A stretch of 10,117 nucleotides of DNA from NCBI GenBank assembly GCA_030627405.1, contig DAOUSD010000037.1:1-10117 (forward strand), written 5' to 3'. This document shows, one piece after another, positions 1-7,303 of the stretch. Origin of the DNA: Deltaproteobacteria bacterium. GTDB lineage: Bacteria > Desulfobacterota > Desulfobacteria > Desulfobacterales > ETH-SRB1. A program made the position numbers and the translations under genes. A model generated the notes under the pieces. It worked only from the letters and a program-made list of their open reading frames with translations, made no database searches and was not told where the DNA came from. How positions within the stretch are numbered: position 1 is the first letter of the stretch; each line of letters starts with the position of its first letter.

Positions 1-369
1 CATGAACACCAATAGCTGCGTTGCTCAGGCTTGCAATAGCTTGTGCTATTCCGCACCTTCGCGCCTTGCTCTTGATGCTCATGGCTCACCGAAAAAAACG
101 CAATTTGCAACCTTCCGAGGTATAAACTCAATTTCATTAAGAGCCATTCTTTAAAGTCCCCCCCCCTGAATAATTACAAAAAATCATTGACTAAACCTTT
201 TAAATTATATTATAAATCTTTTATTATTCTACTTTAAATAATAAAAAAAGCGCCAGTTTAATGATCTCGTAAAAGCTATATTATGCCACGCTATTGCACA
301 CGATTTGACACAATAATAGTCTCCCATGCTGCTCTTGCAGGACACGGGCAGTGAAAACAGGGGGGCAAA
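1..369. other. Intergenic leader with possible dispersed-repeat fragments
   Basis: No complete gene is visible. Bases 35-50 form a short stem (AATAGC-TTGT-GCTATT). On the minus strand an open frame starts at ATG 82 and runs off the left edge (27 codons, beginning MSIKSKARRCG). It has no good ribosome binding site and may be a repeat rather than a gene. Bases 139-166 (TTAAGAGCC, then AAAGTC and a run of nine C) resemble the reverse complement of bases 9445-9471, suggesting a fragment of the same repeat family. GATCTCGTAAAAGC (264-277) resembles the edge of the element at 7190-7290. The rest, up to the regulator at 370, is AT-rich; I could not assign a convincing promoter. Confidence 0.4.
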
Positions 370-1065
370 ATGATCAATGTTTTTATTATCAGCAATTGCA
401 AAATCCTTTTAACGCTGTTAGGTCAACATCTCTCATTCTTTGATGACATCAGAGTCCTCGAAATAATTTCCTTTGACGAAATCGGACAAGCTGCTTCCCT
501 GAAAAAGACAGGCTCGGCGCAGAAACCCGATACAATCATTTTTGTAAGCGGAACCCAGTGGCCGGATCTCAAGAAAAAACTCCTGCGCGTAAAAAAGCAC
601 TTTCCGGATACTCCGATCATCTTTCTTTCCTCAAGGGCTGAACCGGAAAGCATGGAATTTAATATAATCAAATGGGGAGCCAGGGGGTTTTTGAATTCTA
701 CAGCGCCTTCAGAAACCCTGATTAAGGCCGTAAGAGCATGTTATGCTGGAGAAATATGGGCAAGCAGAAAGTTTGCCGGCAAGATGATGGATGATTGGGG
801 GGAAGAAAAACTATTTGCCGGACCCCGCAAATCAGTGCAAGTAATACCTGGCCGATTGACCAGGCAGGAACTCAAGGTAATTATGTTGATAGCTTCAGGT
901 TTCAGAAATGCAGAAATCGGCAAAAAGCTGTTCATTAGTGAAAGCACGGTAAAGACTCATATAAACAGGATATTTAAGAAAATCAACGTAAAAAACCGCC
1001 TCCAGGCCACCCTGTGGGCCGCCAAACACCTTGCCGGCCAAAAAGCTCGACCTCTCAGCTCTTAG
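370..1065 (+). CDS. LuxR/FixJ-type transcriptional regulator with degenerate receiver domain
   Basis: DNA-binding regulator of 231 residues. Residues 1 to about 125 have the length and alternating pattern of a response-regulator receiver. However, the expected phospho-acceptor Asp after PDTIIF is Val59, the acidic pair after the first strand is missing (IISNCK), and the conserved Lys of a GYLLK-like motif is Ser110. Phosphorylation is therefore unlikely. Residues 162-227 form a typical LuxR helix-turn-helix (RLTRQELKVI, then SESTVKTHINRIFKKI). A WASR sequence at 130-133 sits where the VpsT/CsgD group has its W[FLM][TS]R c-di-GMP motif, and overall length fits that group. The start follows AGGGGGG at 359-365. 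A PilZ gene and a cytochrome gene follow on the same strand. The family call is firm; ligand and targets are inference. Confidence 0.93.
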   Translation: MINVFIISNCKILLTLLGQHLSFFDDIRVLEIISFDEIGQAASLKKTGSAQKPDTIIFVSGTQWPDLKKKLLRVKKHFPDTPIIFLSSRAEPESMEFNIIKWGARGFLNSTAPSETLIKAVRACYAGEIWASRKFAGKMMDDWGEEKLFAGPRKSVQVIPGRLTRQELKVIMLIASGFRNAEIGKKLFISESTVKTHINRIFKKINVKNRLQATLWAAKHLAGQKARPLSS

Positions 1066-1139
1066 CTCTGCCATACAACTAAAGTACTACTTATTTAAAA
1101 AAATAATACCTTAAAAATCCAACCAAAAATACATCTCCG

Positions 1140-1174
1140 TGGTGATTGACCGTCTGTTTATATTAATGTAGCAT
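1140..1174 (+). promoter_or_regulatory. Possible sigma-70-type promoter for the PilZ gene
   Basis: TTGACC (1146-1151) and TAGCAT (1169-1174) are separated by 17 bases. The -35 box matches five of six consensus bases, the -10 box four of six. Transcription would begin near 1181, giving a very short leader before the ATG at 1197. Sequence match only. Confidence 0.3.
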
Positions 1175-1196
1175 CCAAGTAAGAGTAAAAATTTAA

Positions 1197-1556
1197 ATGA
1201 TCTCGTTGGATGCGTATCATCCTATGACTAAAATCGAAAGAAGAGACTGCGAAAGATATGTTTTTGAACTTCCGGTTCATGCCAGGTGGAAGAACGTGGC
1301 CGGAGAGGTCAAAGAAGAGACTGGAATCACAAGGGACATCAGTTCTTCAGGAGTGTTCATGATTTGCAAAAATTTCATTGACAAGGAGTGCGAGATCGAT
1401 CTTCAGGTTGATCTTCCAGCTCTCGTGGAAAATGCTAAGAGCCGCGTGTCAGTCCGTGGCAGAGTTGTCAGAAACGTCAGCTTAACCAACCCTGATACAG
1501 GCCATGGTCATGGAATCATGTTTAACAATTATAAAATATTAAGGCTAAATCCTTAA
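1197..1556 (+). CDS. PilZ domain protein, predicted c-di-GMP receptor
   Basis: A 119-residue single-domain PilZ protein, predicted cytoplasmic with no signal peptide or membrane segment. The two c-di-GMP-binding elements are present: RxxxR at R16-R20 (RDCER) and DxSxxG at D47-G52 (DISSSG). A later GHGHGIMF (102-109) matches the closing strand of the PilZ barrel. Proteins of this kind bind cyclic di-GMP and pass the signal to a partner, often in motility, matrix or secretion. The ribosome binding site is weak (AAGAG) and Met10 is an alternative start, but Met1 keeps residues ahead of the RxxxR arm. The gene lies between a regulator with a non-canonical receiver and a secreted cytochrome. The domain call is strong; the partner is unknown. 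Confidence 0.92.
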   Translation: MISLDAYHPMTKIERRDCERYVFELPVHARWKNVAGEVKEETGITRDISSSGVFMICKNFIDKECEIDLQVDLPALVENAKSRVSVRGRVVRNVSLTNPDTGHGHGIMFNNYKILRLNP

Positions 1557-1688
1557 CAATTTATGAGGTGGTAAAAACGTAACTTGAATCACGCATACCC
1601 GTAATGTTTCACAACATGGGGCAGGCGGTAACATTTTTTCCAAGAAAGAAAAAGGACATGTTTTCTAAAATTAAATAGGAGGTGAAAG

Positions 1689-2801
1689 ATGAAAAAAACA
1701 ATTTTAACTTTAACCGTCATGTTGGCGGCAGCAGCGCTGGTTGCTGTTTTTTGCGGTTCTGCTATGGCAAAGGTAGCGGGGAGGTGTGACAATTGCCATA
1801 CCATGCATGCCAGTCAAACTCCCTGGAACACGAATTGGGACGCCTCAGTAGAGGGAAATCCTGAGAAGTATCTACTTGGACGGACTTGTGTGGGATGTCA
1901 TTCTCATATGACAGATGTAACCTATACGATAGGTACCGGAGATGCCGTGAGCACTGTTCCTGTTGTTTATACAGTGGCTGCACCGACAGAGTACCTGGCT
2001 GGTGGTAATTTCCACTGGGTAGCCCATGCTTCCGAGTATCCTGACCGCAAGGGCCATAATGTATACGGAATATCACTGGCTGATGGATCATTATCTGAGG
2101 CTCCCGGAAATCCTAATGGAACATGTGAAGGCAACTGCCATCAAAGTCTGGCTACAGAAAGCGCAGGGTGTACCGGCTGCCATCTTCATCCCAGGCATCA
2201 TGCGAATGACCATCCTATTGGTGAAAGCGGTTTAGTAGACTCTTATGACCAAGGCTGGTATCGTTTTCTATCAGGTCATGATGCTGAGGTTGGTGTTCGT
2301 GGTTATGAGCATTTTGAGTGGGAGAAAGGCCAGCCAACTCTTGCGGTAGGTTTGAGCAACAATCACAACCAGTATCTTGGCGAGGAATTGGACCATTCAG
2401 GTTCTATCCGCGGTTTAGGGGACGCTACAAATGGAACGACCACTGCGTACTGTTGTGGCTGCCACGGGAATTTTCATAAGCAAGACCCGACAACCCGGTC
2501 CGGTGTCCTACGCGATTGGACGCGGCACCCATCAGATGCGGTCATCCCAAACGATGCCGAGTATGCTTACTATACTTCCTATGACCCGCTTTCTCCGGTG
2601 GCAATGCCTATTGACAACTTAGGGACACTTACCGCAAACGTCGCACCTGGCACAGACATGGTGATGTGCTTATCATGTCACAGACCACACGGCAGTCCCT
2701 ATGACGATCTGTTGAGGTGGGATTATGCTGCGTCGAGCGCTGGTAGCGGTGATACCAACAAAGGCTGTTTTGCCTGTCATACTCTAAAGGATAATGAGTA
2801 A
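1689..2801 (+). CDS. Secreted multihaem c-type cytochrome (six CxxCH plus one CxxxCH)
   Basis: A 370-residue exported electron-transfer protein. Residues 1-27 form a signal peptide (KK start, hydrophobic core, AMA before K28); Cys22 is not in a proper lipobox. Covalent haem sites are at 33-37 (CDNCH), 67-71 (CVGCH), 161-165 (CTGCH), 255-259 (CCGCH), 327-331 (CLSCH) and 360-364 (CFACH). An unusual CxxxCH lies at 146-151 (CEGNCH). Many further His residues (HTMH, LHPRHH, RPHGS) could serve as distal ligands, so mostly bis-His haems are plausible. The 327-346 region (CLSCHRPHGSPY, then LLRWDY) resembles multihaem cytochromes of metal-reducing and sulfate-reducing bacteria. The start follows AGGAGGTG (1677-1684) at good spacing. 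The N-terminus matches the partial cytochrome at 9890. Nanowire-like or extracellular function is a hypothesis. Confidence 0.95.
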   Translation: MKKTILTLTVMLAAAALVAVFCGSAMAKVAGRCDNCHTMHASQTPWNTNWDASVEGNPEKYLLGRTCVGCHSHMTDVTYTIGTGDAVSTVPVVYTVAAPTEYLAGGNFHWVAHASEYPDRKGHNVYGISLADGSLSEAPGNPNGTCEGNCHQSLATESAGCTGCHLHPRHHANDHPIGESGLVDSYDQGWYRFLSGHDAEVGVRGYEHFEWEKGQPTLAVGLSNNHNQYLGEELDHSGSIRGLGDATNGTTTAYCCGCHGNFHKQDPTTRSGVLRDWTRHPSDAVIPNDAEYAYYTSYDPLSPVAMPIDNLGTLTANVAPGTDMVMCLSCHRPHGSPYDDLLRWDYAASSAGSGDTNKGCFACHTLKDNE

Positions 2802-2852
2802 CAACAGACCAATCTTTGCAATTTTCTTAATAACTTGCTATCAGGTTTTTTT

Positions 2853-2878
2853 TGCTCCCGGACAGATCCCCGGGAGCA
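2853..2878 (+). repeat. Inverted repeat downstream of the cytochrome gene
   Basis: TGCTCCCGG (2853-2861) pairs with CCGGGAGCA (2870-2878) around an eight-base loop. The T run lies before the stem, not after it, so on its own this is not a classical terminator. It may stabilise the 3' end of the cytochrome transcript. Confidence 0.55.
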
Positions 2879-2900
2879 TACCCTGTCTCATTTGATTGTA

Positions 2901-2932
2901 TTCGGCGGCAATATTGCCGCCGAAGTTTTTTT
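2901..2932 (+). terminator. Strong intrinsic terminator of the cytochrome transcript
   Basis: TTCGGCGGCAAT (2901-2912) is followed directly by its exact complement (2913-2924), giving a GC-rich hairpin with the AATATT centre as loop. A G and then seven T (2926-2932) follow. It lies 100 bases after the cytochrome stop codon. Confidence 0.9.
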
Positions 2933-3484
2933 GGGGAGATGAAAGGCCAATGTTACGAGCAAAAAGTCCGCTACTGCCTCCGTTCCTTGGGGACGTCCTT
3001 ACGATTCATGCTTTACTTTTGACAATGATCTTTTTGACTTTAGCCTTTCAGAAAAAGATTTTGGTCAGTGGCAACATATGGAGCGCAGGGCTATATTTAA
3101 TTAAGGAGACATCTCCATGCCGGAGCATCATTTCTATCATCTTATTTGTAATGAACACACCCCTAAATCCCATAGAAGCTTAAATAAGGAAAAAATGCGC
3201 CCCTTGAGGAACGTTCGTTCCGGGCGTGCCTGGCTTGTTTTGCAGCTCTTTAACATTAACAATCGGTTTTCACACCTGATTAACATAATCTCTCATGTCG
3301 AGCTTTTTCCCAGATGATACCGATTTCGTAATGCATGAAAAGAGGAAGAAAAGAGGAGAACGTCCATTTGTAAATCAGCAACTACCAAATCAACGGAATT
3401 AACCCTCCAGGGGCGGGCAGGCAGGATTTACAAGATTATTTTTTTTGCTCTGCCAGCTTTCCGGATGAAGTTGACAGAAAGCAA
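2933..3484. other. Non-coding or decayed region between cytochrome and PIN toxin
   Basis: No gene is supported here. An open frame of 66 codons at 3117-3317 (+, MPEHHFYHLI...) has a good AAGGAG eight bases upstream, but the protein is unlike anything I recognise. Another frame with a start at 2950 (+, 77 codons, partly hydrophobic) overlaps it. Neither shows a domain or signal peptide. Bases 3421-3445 (CAGGATTTACAAGATTATTTT) resemble short dispersed repeats of sulfate-reducer genomes. The region may be a decayed insertion. Confidence 0.35.
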
Positions 3485-3832
3485 TTAGCCTTCGACTGAG
3501 GAAATTAATTTGAAGGGATTTATAATCTTCAAACTATCTTCTATGACCTGGCCGTGTCGCATATCTTCTGAATAGAGAATTGAACAACTGTTTTCCGAAG
3601 CTAAACATATTTCCAATTGTGAATGGATCTTCTCCTGTATTACATTATCTTCAATATTTTTTCTTAAAAGGACATTATAAAACTCATTTATTACCTGCAC
3701 ATTGATAATTAATTCAGCATCAATCCTCCTGTGCAGCAGGTTCTGTAATGCTTTTCTTTTGTCTTGACTCTCTTCGTCAAACAAATGGATATATACCAAC
3801 ACATTGGTATCTATAAAAATTCTATCTTTCAT
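3485..3832 (-). CDS. PIN-domain toxin (VapC-like), apparently internally shortened
   Basis: Small PIN-domain ribonuclease of the type II toxin class. The first acidic residue lies in IFIDTNVLVY near the N-terminus and the second in INEF. The C-terminus is typical (LYSEDMRHGQVIE, then IINPF). Only 38 residues separate the INEF Glu from the SED motif, whereas related proteins usually have 60-75, including a FWDAL-like segment with the third catalytic Asp. That segment is missing, so activity may be impaired. I prefer ATG 3832, which overlaps the antitoxin stop by 11 bases; ATG 3850 would add MTEIPC. It is the second gene of a two-gene unit with the upstream antitoxin. The fold call is good; the deletion is judged from memory of the family. 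Confidence 0.85.
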   Translation of the reverse strand: MKDRIFIDTNVLVYIHLFDEESQDKRKALQNLLHRRIDAELIINVQVINEFYNVLLRKNIEDNVIQEKIHSQLEICLASENSCSILYSEDMRHGQVIEDSLKIINPFKLISSVEG

Positions 3833-4028
3833 GCAAGGAATCTCTGTCAAATTTATCTATTTTATTAACCCGGACGGCGCTATCGAAAAGACTATCTAAT
3901 TTTAATTTTTGAACTTCATAAGGAATAAATATAATTTTAATTTTTGCTTTTTTCGGTAGATTTTTGTATTCATCAGGAAGTTTGATAATCCCGTTCTGAA
4001 TATCCGCAGTGAACTCTATTGATTCCAT
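3822..4028 (-). CDS. Antitoxin partner of the PIN toxin (AF2212/DUF104-like)
   Basis: A protein of 68 residues whose start (MESIEFTADIQNGIIKLPDE) resembles the short AbrB-like or AF2212/DUF104 antitoxins found beside PIN toxins: an IEF strand, a DGxIxLP-like turn and a basic strand (KKAKIKIIFI). Its C-terminal half is charged and would wrap the toxin. ATG 4028 is chosen because AAGGAAG lies upstream at suitable spacing; an upstream ATG at 4085 would add 19 residues with little antitoxin character and would sit inside a palindrome. The stop overlaps the toxin start, so the two are probably translationally coupled. Family assignment is moderate because such proteins are short and variable. Confidence 0.75.
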   Translation of the reverse strand: MESIEFTADIQNGIIKLPDEYKNLPKKAKIKIIFIPYEVQKLKLDSLFDSAVRVNKIDKFDRDSLHER

Positions 4029-4080
4029 TTTTATATCTTCCTTATCCTTATTAAGTTCATCAACTCGACAGTTATAAGTT

Positions 4081-4106
4081 TTCATAGCACATGGTTTTGC
4101 TATGAA
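4081..4106. promoter_or_regulatory. Palindrome upstream of the antitoxin, possible operator
   Basis: TTCATAGCA (4081-4089) and TGCTATGAA (4098-4106) are exact reverse complements separated by eight bases. They lie 53-78 bases ahead of the preferred antitoxin start. Toxin-antitoxin pairs commonly bind such sites to repress themselves; that role is inferred. Confidence 0.4.
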
Positions 4107-4190
4107 AAAAAATCAACGACATTGTAAAAGCTGGAATGATATTTCCATGGCAACCTCATAGTATTTGTCATATACATAAAATATGCATGT

Positions 4191-4213
4191 AATTGTATAT
4201 AACAGATACAATT
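4191..4213. repeat. Second palindrome between ccmF and the antitoxin
   Basis: AATTGTAT (4191-4198) and ATACAATT (4206-4213) are exact reverse complements with a seven-base centre. The surroundings are very AT-rich, as in a promoter region for the leftward antitoxin-toxin pair. No U run follows on either strand, so it is not a terminator. Confidence 0.35.
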
Positions 4214-4287
4214 TCCATACATATCAAATCAATTAAATCTACGGCAAATTTGTGCGCCAAAAGACCAACTTATTTTTTTCCGAGCCC

Positions 4288-6528
4288 TTAACAGCGCCGG
4301 ATATTTGCGATACTCCCGCCCAAAAGCAATAAAGAAACTCCTGCCCACAGCAATGTCATGCCGGGCTTGACGCTGACATCCATTAGAAGGGAAGCAAGCG
4401 TTGCGGCATCTTCTTTTGACTCCGCATCCTGAGGATGCTCGTGGTAAATAAGACTGATGCTCTTGGTGGTAGCGTCTATGCGGGACAGGACAAGAGATGC
4501 ATCCTTAGGACCAGGGAGTTTGACATTGCCGGACGGGCTTGTTATCCGGCCCATGATTATTACCGGTTTCAGGTTTACGGGATCTCCACCCTTGTATGAG
4601 GCAAGAATATTGGCGCTGACAGCCATGTCTTTATCTTCAGAGTCGGCAGCGCCCATCATGGATGACACCTCAAAACCGGTGAATGTCAGCTCATAGTCTT
4701 TCAACTGGATTGTGTCACCCTTTTTCAGTATGATCTGTTTGTTAAAGCCTGCTTCCTTTTTGCCGGAGTCATAATTTACAGGCGCTATGTAAAGGTCTGT
4801 AAGCAAGCCGCGCTGGATATGCGGATGGATAAAACGATTTGTCTGGCCATTTCTGCCTGGCTCGGCGTAGATATCCGGAAGCGCTGCAAATTGAGACTCT
4901 CCTTTTTTTACGGTTAGCGGCAGGCTCAGGCGAATGCCTTTCCCTTCTTTTAAAAATTCCGGGGTATTTAATGTGAATTCATAACCCATAATATTTTGCG
5001 CCTGGCCTTGTTTCAGCAGCGCCTTGTCTGAATGGTCATAGACAGAGGATGCCACAAAGCCGATAAACATCAGGCCAACGCCTAAATGAGCAATTGCAGC
5101 GCCGGAAAATGTAATTTTTTTTCTAATGAGTTGCGCTGCCAAAAAGAAATTGATACATGTGGCGGCTCCTGCGAATAGTGAAAAAAGTAAAACTCCGATA
5201 CCGTGATAGCCGCTTACAAGAGTTATAATTCCTGAGACAGATGCGCATACAATTACAAATATTAATCTTGGCGTAAGCTTTGAAAAGCTGTTTTTACCCC
5301 AGGCCATCAGAGGGAAAATACTCAGAACAAAGGCTATAAGAATACCCAGAGGCAAAGTAGTGTCAACATAATATTGCGTTGACACCTTTGAGACTGTTTC
5401 AAGCGCTCTTGTAATTAGAGGCGCGGACGTGCCAAGACCGATAAGTATTGTGGAAACACAAAGCAAGATAATGGCGGATATAAGACCGAATTCCCTGGAA
5501 AAAAAGTTGATCCTATCTCCCTTTTTTGATGCAGGCATATCTTTTAGCCGTAAAAAGAAAAGACCAAGAGAGATGATCAGAAATGCAAGTATGAAAAAAA
5601 CCAGCCAGCCCGTGATGCCTAGATCCACAAATGAATGCACTGAAAAATCGGCCAAAACGCCTGATCTTGTCAAAAAGGTGCAATATATTATCAGAATAAA
5701 GGAGGAAACCGCCAATATTAAATTCGTTTTGTACAATTTTTTGCGTTTATTCTGCAAAATCATGCCATGTATCAGCGCTATGATTAACAGCCACGGCAGA
5801 AGGGACGCATTTTCGACCGGATCCCAACCCCAGTATCCACCCCACCCCAGGACCTTGTAAGACCAGTATCCACCGATTATGATTCCAGCTCCAAGAGTAA
5901 CAAAGGCAAAAAGCGTCCATGGCAAGGTCGGCTTAATCCATGCGTCATATTCTCTTTTCCACATGGCGGTGACTGCATAGGCAAACGGCACGGCAAATGC
6001 CGCATAACCCAGAAACACTATAGGCGGGTGGATAACCATCCATGGATCCTGCAGGAGCATATTAAGCCCCTGACCATCAGGAGGAGGAAAGAGAAGCCGG
6101 TTAAAAGGGCTTTGCTTTATCAACAGGATTGTAAGGAAAATGTTGTTCAGGTTATAGATGAACATGACATTCTGCTCCATCTTCCGGGATCTAAACATAA
6201 GCAGCAGGCCAAGCCACGACCCGAGCAATATCCATAGAAGAAAGCTTCCTTCCTGTCCTGCCCAGAAGGAACTGATTAAATATTCCAACGAAAGATCGCG
6301 GGACGAATATTGGACAATGTAACTGTATGTAAAATCATGATTGAGTATCAGGAGCATCAAATAGATCGATACTATGGTCATAAAAGCTGCAAAGGAGCCA
6401 AAACCTATACGGGCAACCATTCGGACCGCTTTATGTTCCTCTTTGAAGCACAACACAAGGTAACCGGCAGATGATACAAACAAGGCACAAAGCGCCAACC
6501 ATATTAATATATCGCCAAAATTATTCAT
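4288..6528 (-). CDS. ccmF: CcmF, cytochrome c haem lyase subunit
   Basis: Polytopic inner-membrane protein that takes haem from CcmE and attaches it to CxxCH sites of exported apocytochromes. From ATG 6528 it has 746 residues. The WWD domain (GWGGYWGWDPVEN) is at about 228-240. Four conserved His in the usual places, 167 (HPP), 254, 298 and 482 in this numbering, correspond to the haem-binding His of known CcmF proteins. Many hydrophobic helices, a large soluble C-terminal segment and a last helix before the stop are visible. It is about 100 residues longer than enterobacterial CcmF. ATG 6528 has AAAGGAG just upstream and overlaps the ccmE stop by eight bases; ATG 6552 is possible but lacks a ribosome binding site. 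No ccmG or ccmH follows: the next leftward genes are the antitoxin and toxin. Confidence 0.97.
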   Translation of the reverse strand: MNNFGDILIWLALCALFVSSAGYLVLCFKEEHKAVRMVARIGFGSFAAFMTIVSIYLMLLILNHDFTYSYIVQYSSRDLSLEYLISSFWAGQEGSFLLWILLGSWLGLLLMFRSRKMEQNVMFIYNLNNIFLTILLIKQSPFNRLLFPPPDGQGLNMLLQDPWMVIHPPIVFLGYAAFAVPFAYAVTAMWKREYDAWIKPTLPWTLFAFVTLGAGIIIGGYWSYKVLGWGGYWGWDPVENASLLPWLLIIALIHGMILQNKRKKLYKTNLILAVSSFILIIYCTFLTRSGVLADFSVHSFVDLGITGWLVFFILAFLIISLGLFFLRLKDMPASKKGDRINFFSREFGLISAIILLCVSTILIGLGTSAPLITRALETVSKVSTQYYVDTTLPLGILIAFVLSIFPLMAWGKNSFSKLTPRLIFVIVCASVSGIITLVSGYHGIGVLLFSLFAGAATCINFFLAAQLIRKKITFSGAAIAHLGVGLMFIGFVASSVYDHSDKALLKQGQAQNIMGYEFTLNTPEFLKEGKGIRLSLPLTVKKGESQFAALPDIYAEPGRNGQTNRFIHPHIQRGLLTDLYIAPVNYDSGKKEAGFNKQIILKKGDTIQLKDYELTFTGFEVSSMMGAADSEDKDMAVSANILASYKGGDPVNLKPVIIMGRITSPSGNVKLPGPKDASLVLSRIDATTKSISLIYHEHPQDAESKEDAATLASLLMDVSVKPGMTLLWAGVSLLLLGGSIANIRRC

Positions 6529-6910
6529 TATCTCCTTTAACCCTTTGTTCATATTTAGTGGGACACTTAACCAGCAATTCCTCAGCCATAAAGGCCTGTC
6601 TGTATGGTTCGTATTTACCTATAGCGACAATTTTTGAGGCGTCATTAAAATTTCCCGGACTTGGGCCGTTATATTCAACCGACAGCTCATCCCCGCCATC
6701 TTCTCTAAGTGTAAAAATTAGATTATTGCTTTTCAAATCATATCGAACGGAATCCTTGACCACTACGCCGGCCACCTGCACAGCAGTTTTGATTGTCTTG
6801 GCCTCGCTGACACTGACATATGCGGTAAGGGTGGATTTAAATGAACGCATAGCCATAACCATCGCAAAAGCTATAATAACGGCTCCGATTATGTAAGCTT
6901 TATTTTTCAT
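6521..6910 (-). CDS. ccmE: CcmE, haem chaperone of the CxxxY type
   Basis: Periplasmic, membrane-anchored haem chaperone that carries haem from CcmABCD to CcmF. There is one N-terminal membrane helix (residues 5-21) followed by an OB-fold domain (VAGVVVKDSVRY, then FTLREDGGDELSVEYNG). The haem attachment site is KCPTKY: Cys116 and Tyr120 from ATG 6910, where the enterobacterial protein has HxxxY (DENY). This Cys variant is known from Desulfovibrio and some archaea. ATG 6910 is preferred because MKNKAYII is a normal start and it overlaps the ccmD stop by 11 bases; ATG 6919 would add three residues. Length of 129 residues is slightly short for the family. Identification is firm. Confidence 0.96.
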   Translation of the reverse strand: MKNKAYIIGAVIIAFAMVMAMRSFKSTLTAYVSVSEAKTIKTAVQVAGVVVKDSVRYDLKSNNLIFTLREDGGDELSVEYNGPSPGNFNDASKIVAIGKYEPYRQAFMAEELLVKCPTKYEQRVKGDNE

Positions 6911-7058
6911 AATGTACATCCATCCCTGCCGCCTGATCTCTGTCCCCTGACCTCTGTTCCAGCTTCTTTAGCCTGCGGTCCAGAACAAATAGATATAAAG
7001 TAATGCCAGCCCATATAATAAGATTAACAGCCGCTACAAAACCCAGACCATTTTCCAT
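6900..7058 (-). CDS. ccmD: CcmD, small membrane subunit of the haem exporter
   Basis: A 52-residue protein (start MENGLGFVAAVNLIIWAG). It has one membrane helix (about residues 5-26), then a basic coiled stretch (LDRRLKKLEQRS) and a polar tail, the usual layout of CcmD, which links CcmABC to CcmE and helps release haem-loaded CcmE. AAAGGAAAAAG lies just upstream of ATG 7058. The final codons overlap the start of ccmE, supporting translational coupling. CcmD sequences are poorly conserved, so the name rests on size, topology and position directly ahead of ccmE. Confidence 0.87.
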   Translation of the reverse strand: MENGLGFVAAVNLIIWAGITLYLFVLDRRLKKLEQRSGDRDQAAGMDVHYEK

Positions 7059-7110
7059 TTATCTTTTTCCTTTCTCAAGTATTAATTGACATAGCCGCAA
7101 AAAGCGCAAG

Positions 7111-7139
7111 AAAATAAAGTTTATATTCTTTAATATCAA
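7111..7139 (-). promoter_or_regulatory. Candidate promoter for ccmDEF
   Basis: On the minus strand TTGATA (7139-7134) and TATTTT (7116-7111) are 17 bases apart, and transcription would begin about 45 bases ahead of ccmD. The gap between ccmC and ccmD is otherwise too long for a tight operon, which makes a second promoter plausible. Match to consensus only. Confidence 0.35.
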
Positions 7140-7170
7140 TGAGTTATAATTAATGAGTTATAATTAATGA
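7138..7170. repeat. Perfect 14-base tandem repeat in the ccmC-ccmD gap
   Basis: AATGAGTTATAATT occurs at 7138-7151 and again at 7152-7165, followed by AATGA, giving about 2.4 exact copies. Each full copy holds TATAAT on the + strand. The exactness suggests recent slippage or duplication. Confidence 0.9.
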
Positions 7171-7189
7171 TGCTTTACGATTTTGGTGG

Positions 7190-7290
7190 TCTCGTAAAAG
7201 CCAAAAGTCAAGACACTCACGCGAAAGCGGGAGTGTCTAACAACTTGTAATTACAGGATTCCGGCTCTCGCCAGAATGACGGTTAACCTT
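7190..7290. repeat. REP/MITE-like palindromic repeat element
   Basis: It begins CTCGTAAAAGCC, has a hairpin with AGACACTC (7211-7218) pairing with GAGTGTCT (7231-7238) and an inner CGC-GAAA-GCG, and ends with GGATTCCGG...CCAGAATGACGG. The CGCGAAAGCGGGA core and the ATTCCGG/AATGACGG edge are like short dispersed elements common in sulfate reducers and related genomes. It has settled between ccmC and ccmD. Family recognition is from memory. Confidence 0.6.
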
Positions 7291-7303
7291 AACACCTGAA
7301 CTT

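Noticed and set aside
1562..1688. Possible riboswitch (GEMM, c-di-GMP) before the first cytochrome
   Set aside because: Searched because such riboswitches precede cytochrome genes in related bacteria, but the conserved core and its paired stems are not present.
2896..3183. Open frame of 95 codons on +
   Set aside because: Its first codons run through the perfect terminator hairpin at 2901-2932; a later start at 2950 leaves a hydrophobic 77-residue peptide without a recognisable family and overlapping another frame.
5429..5860. Open frame of 143 codons on + inside ccmF
   Set aside because: Antisense to a well-supported ccmF with intact WWD domain; composition is that of a shadow frame.
6471..6896. 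Open frame of 141 codons on + opposite ccmE
   Set aside because: Antisense to CcmE, which has a clear OB-fold and CxxxY motif.
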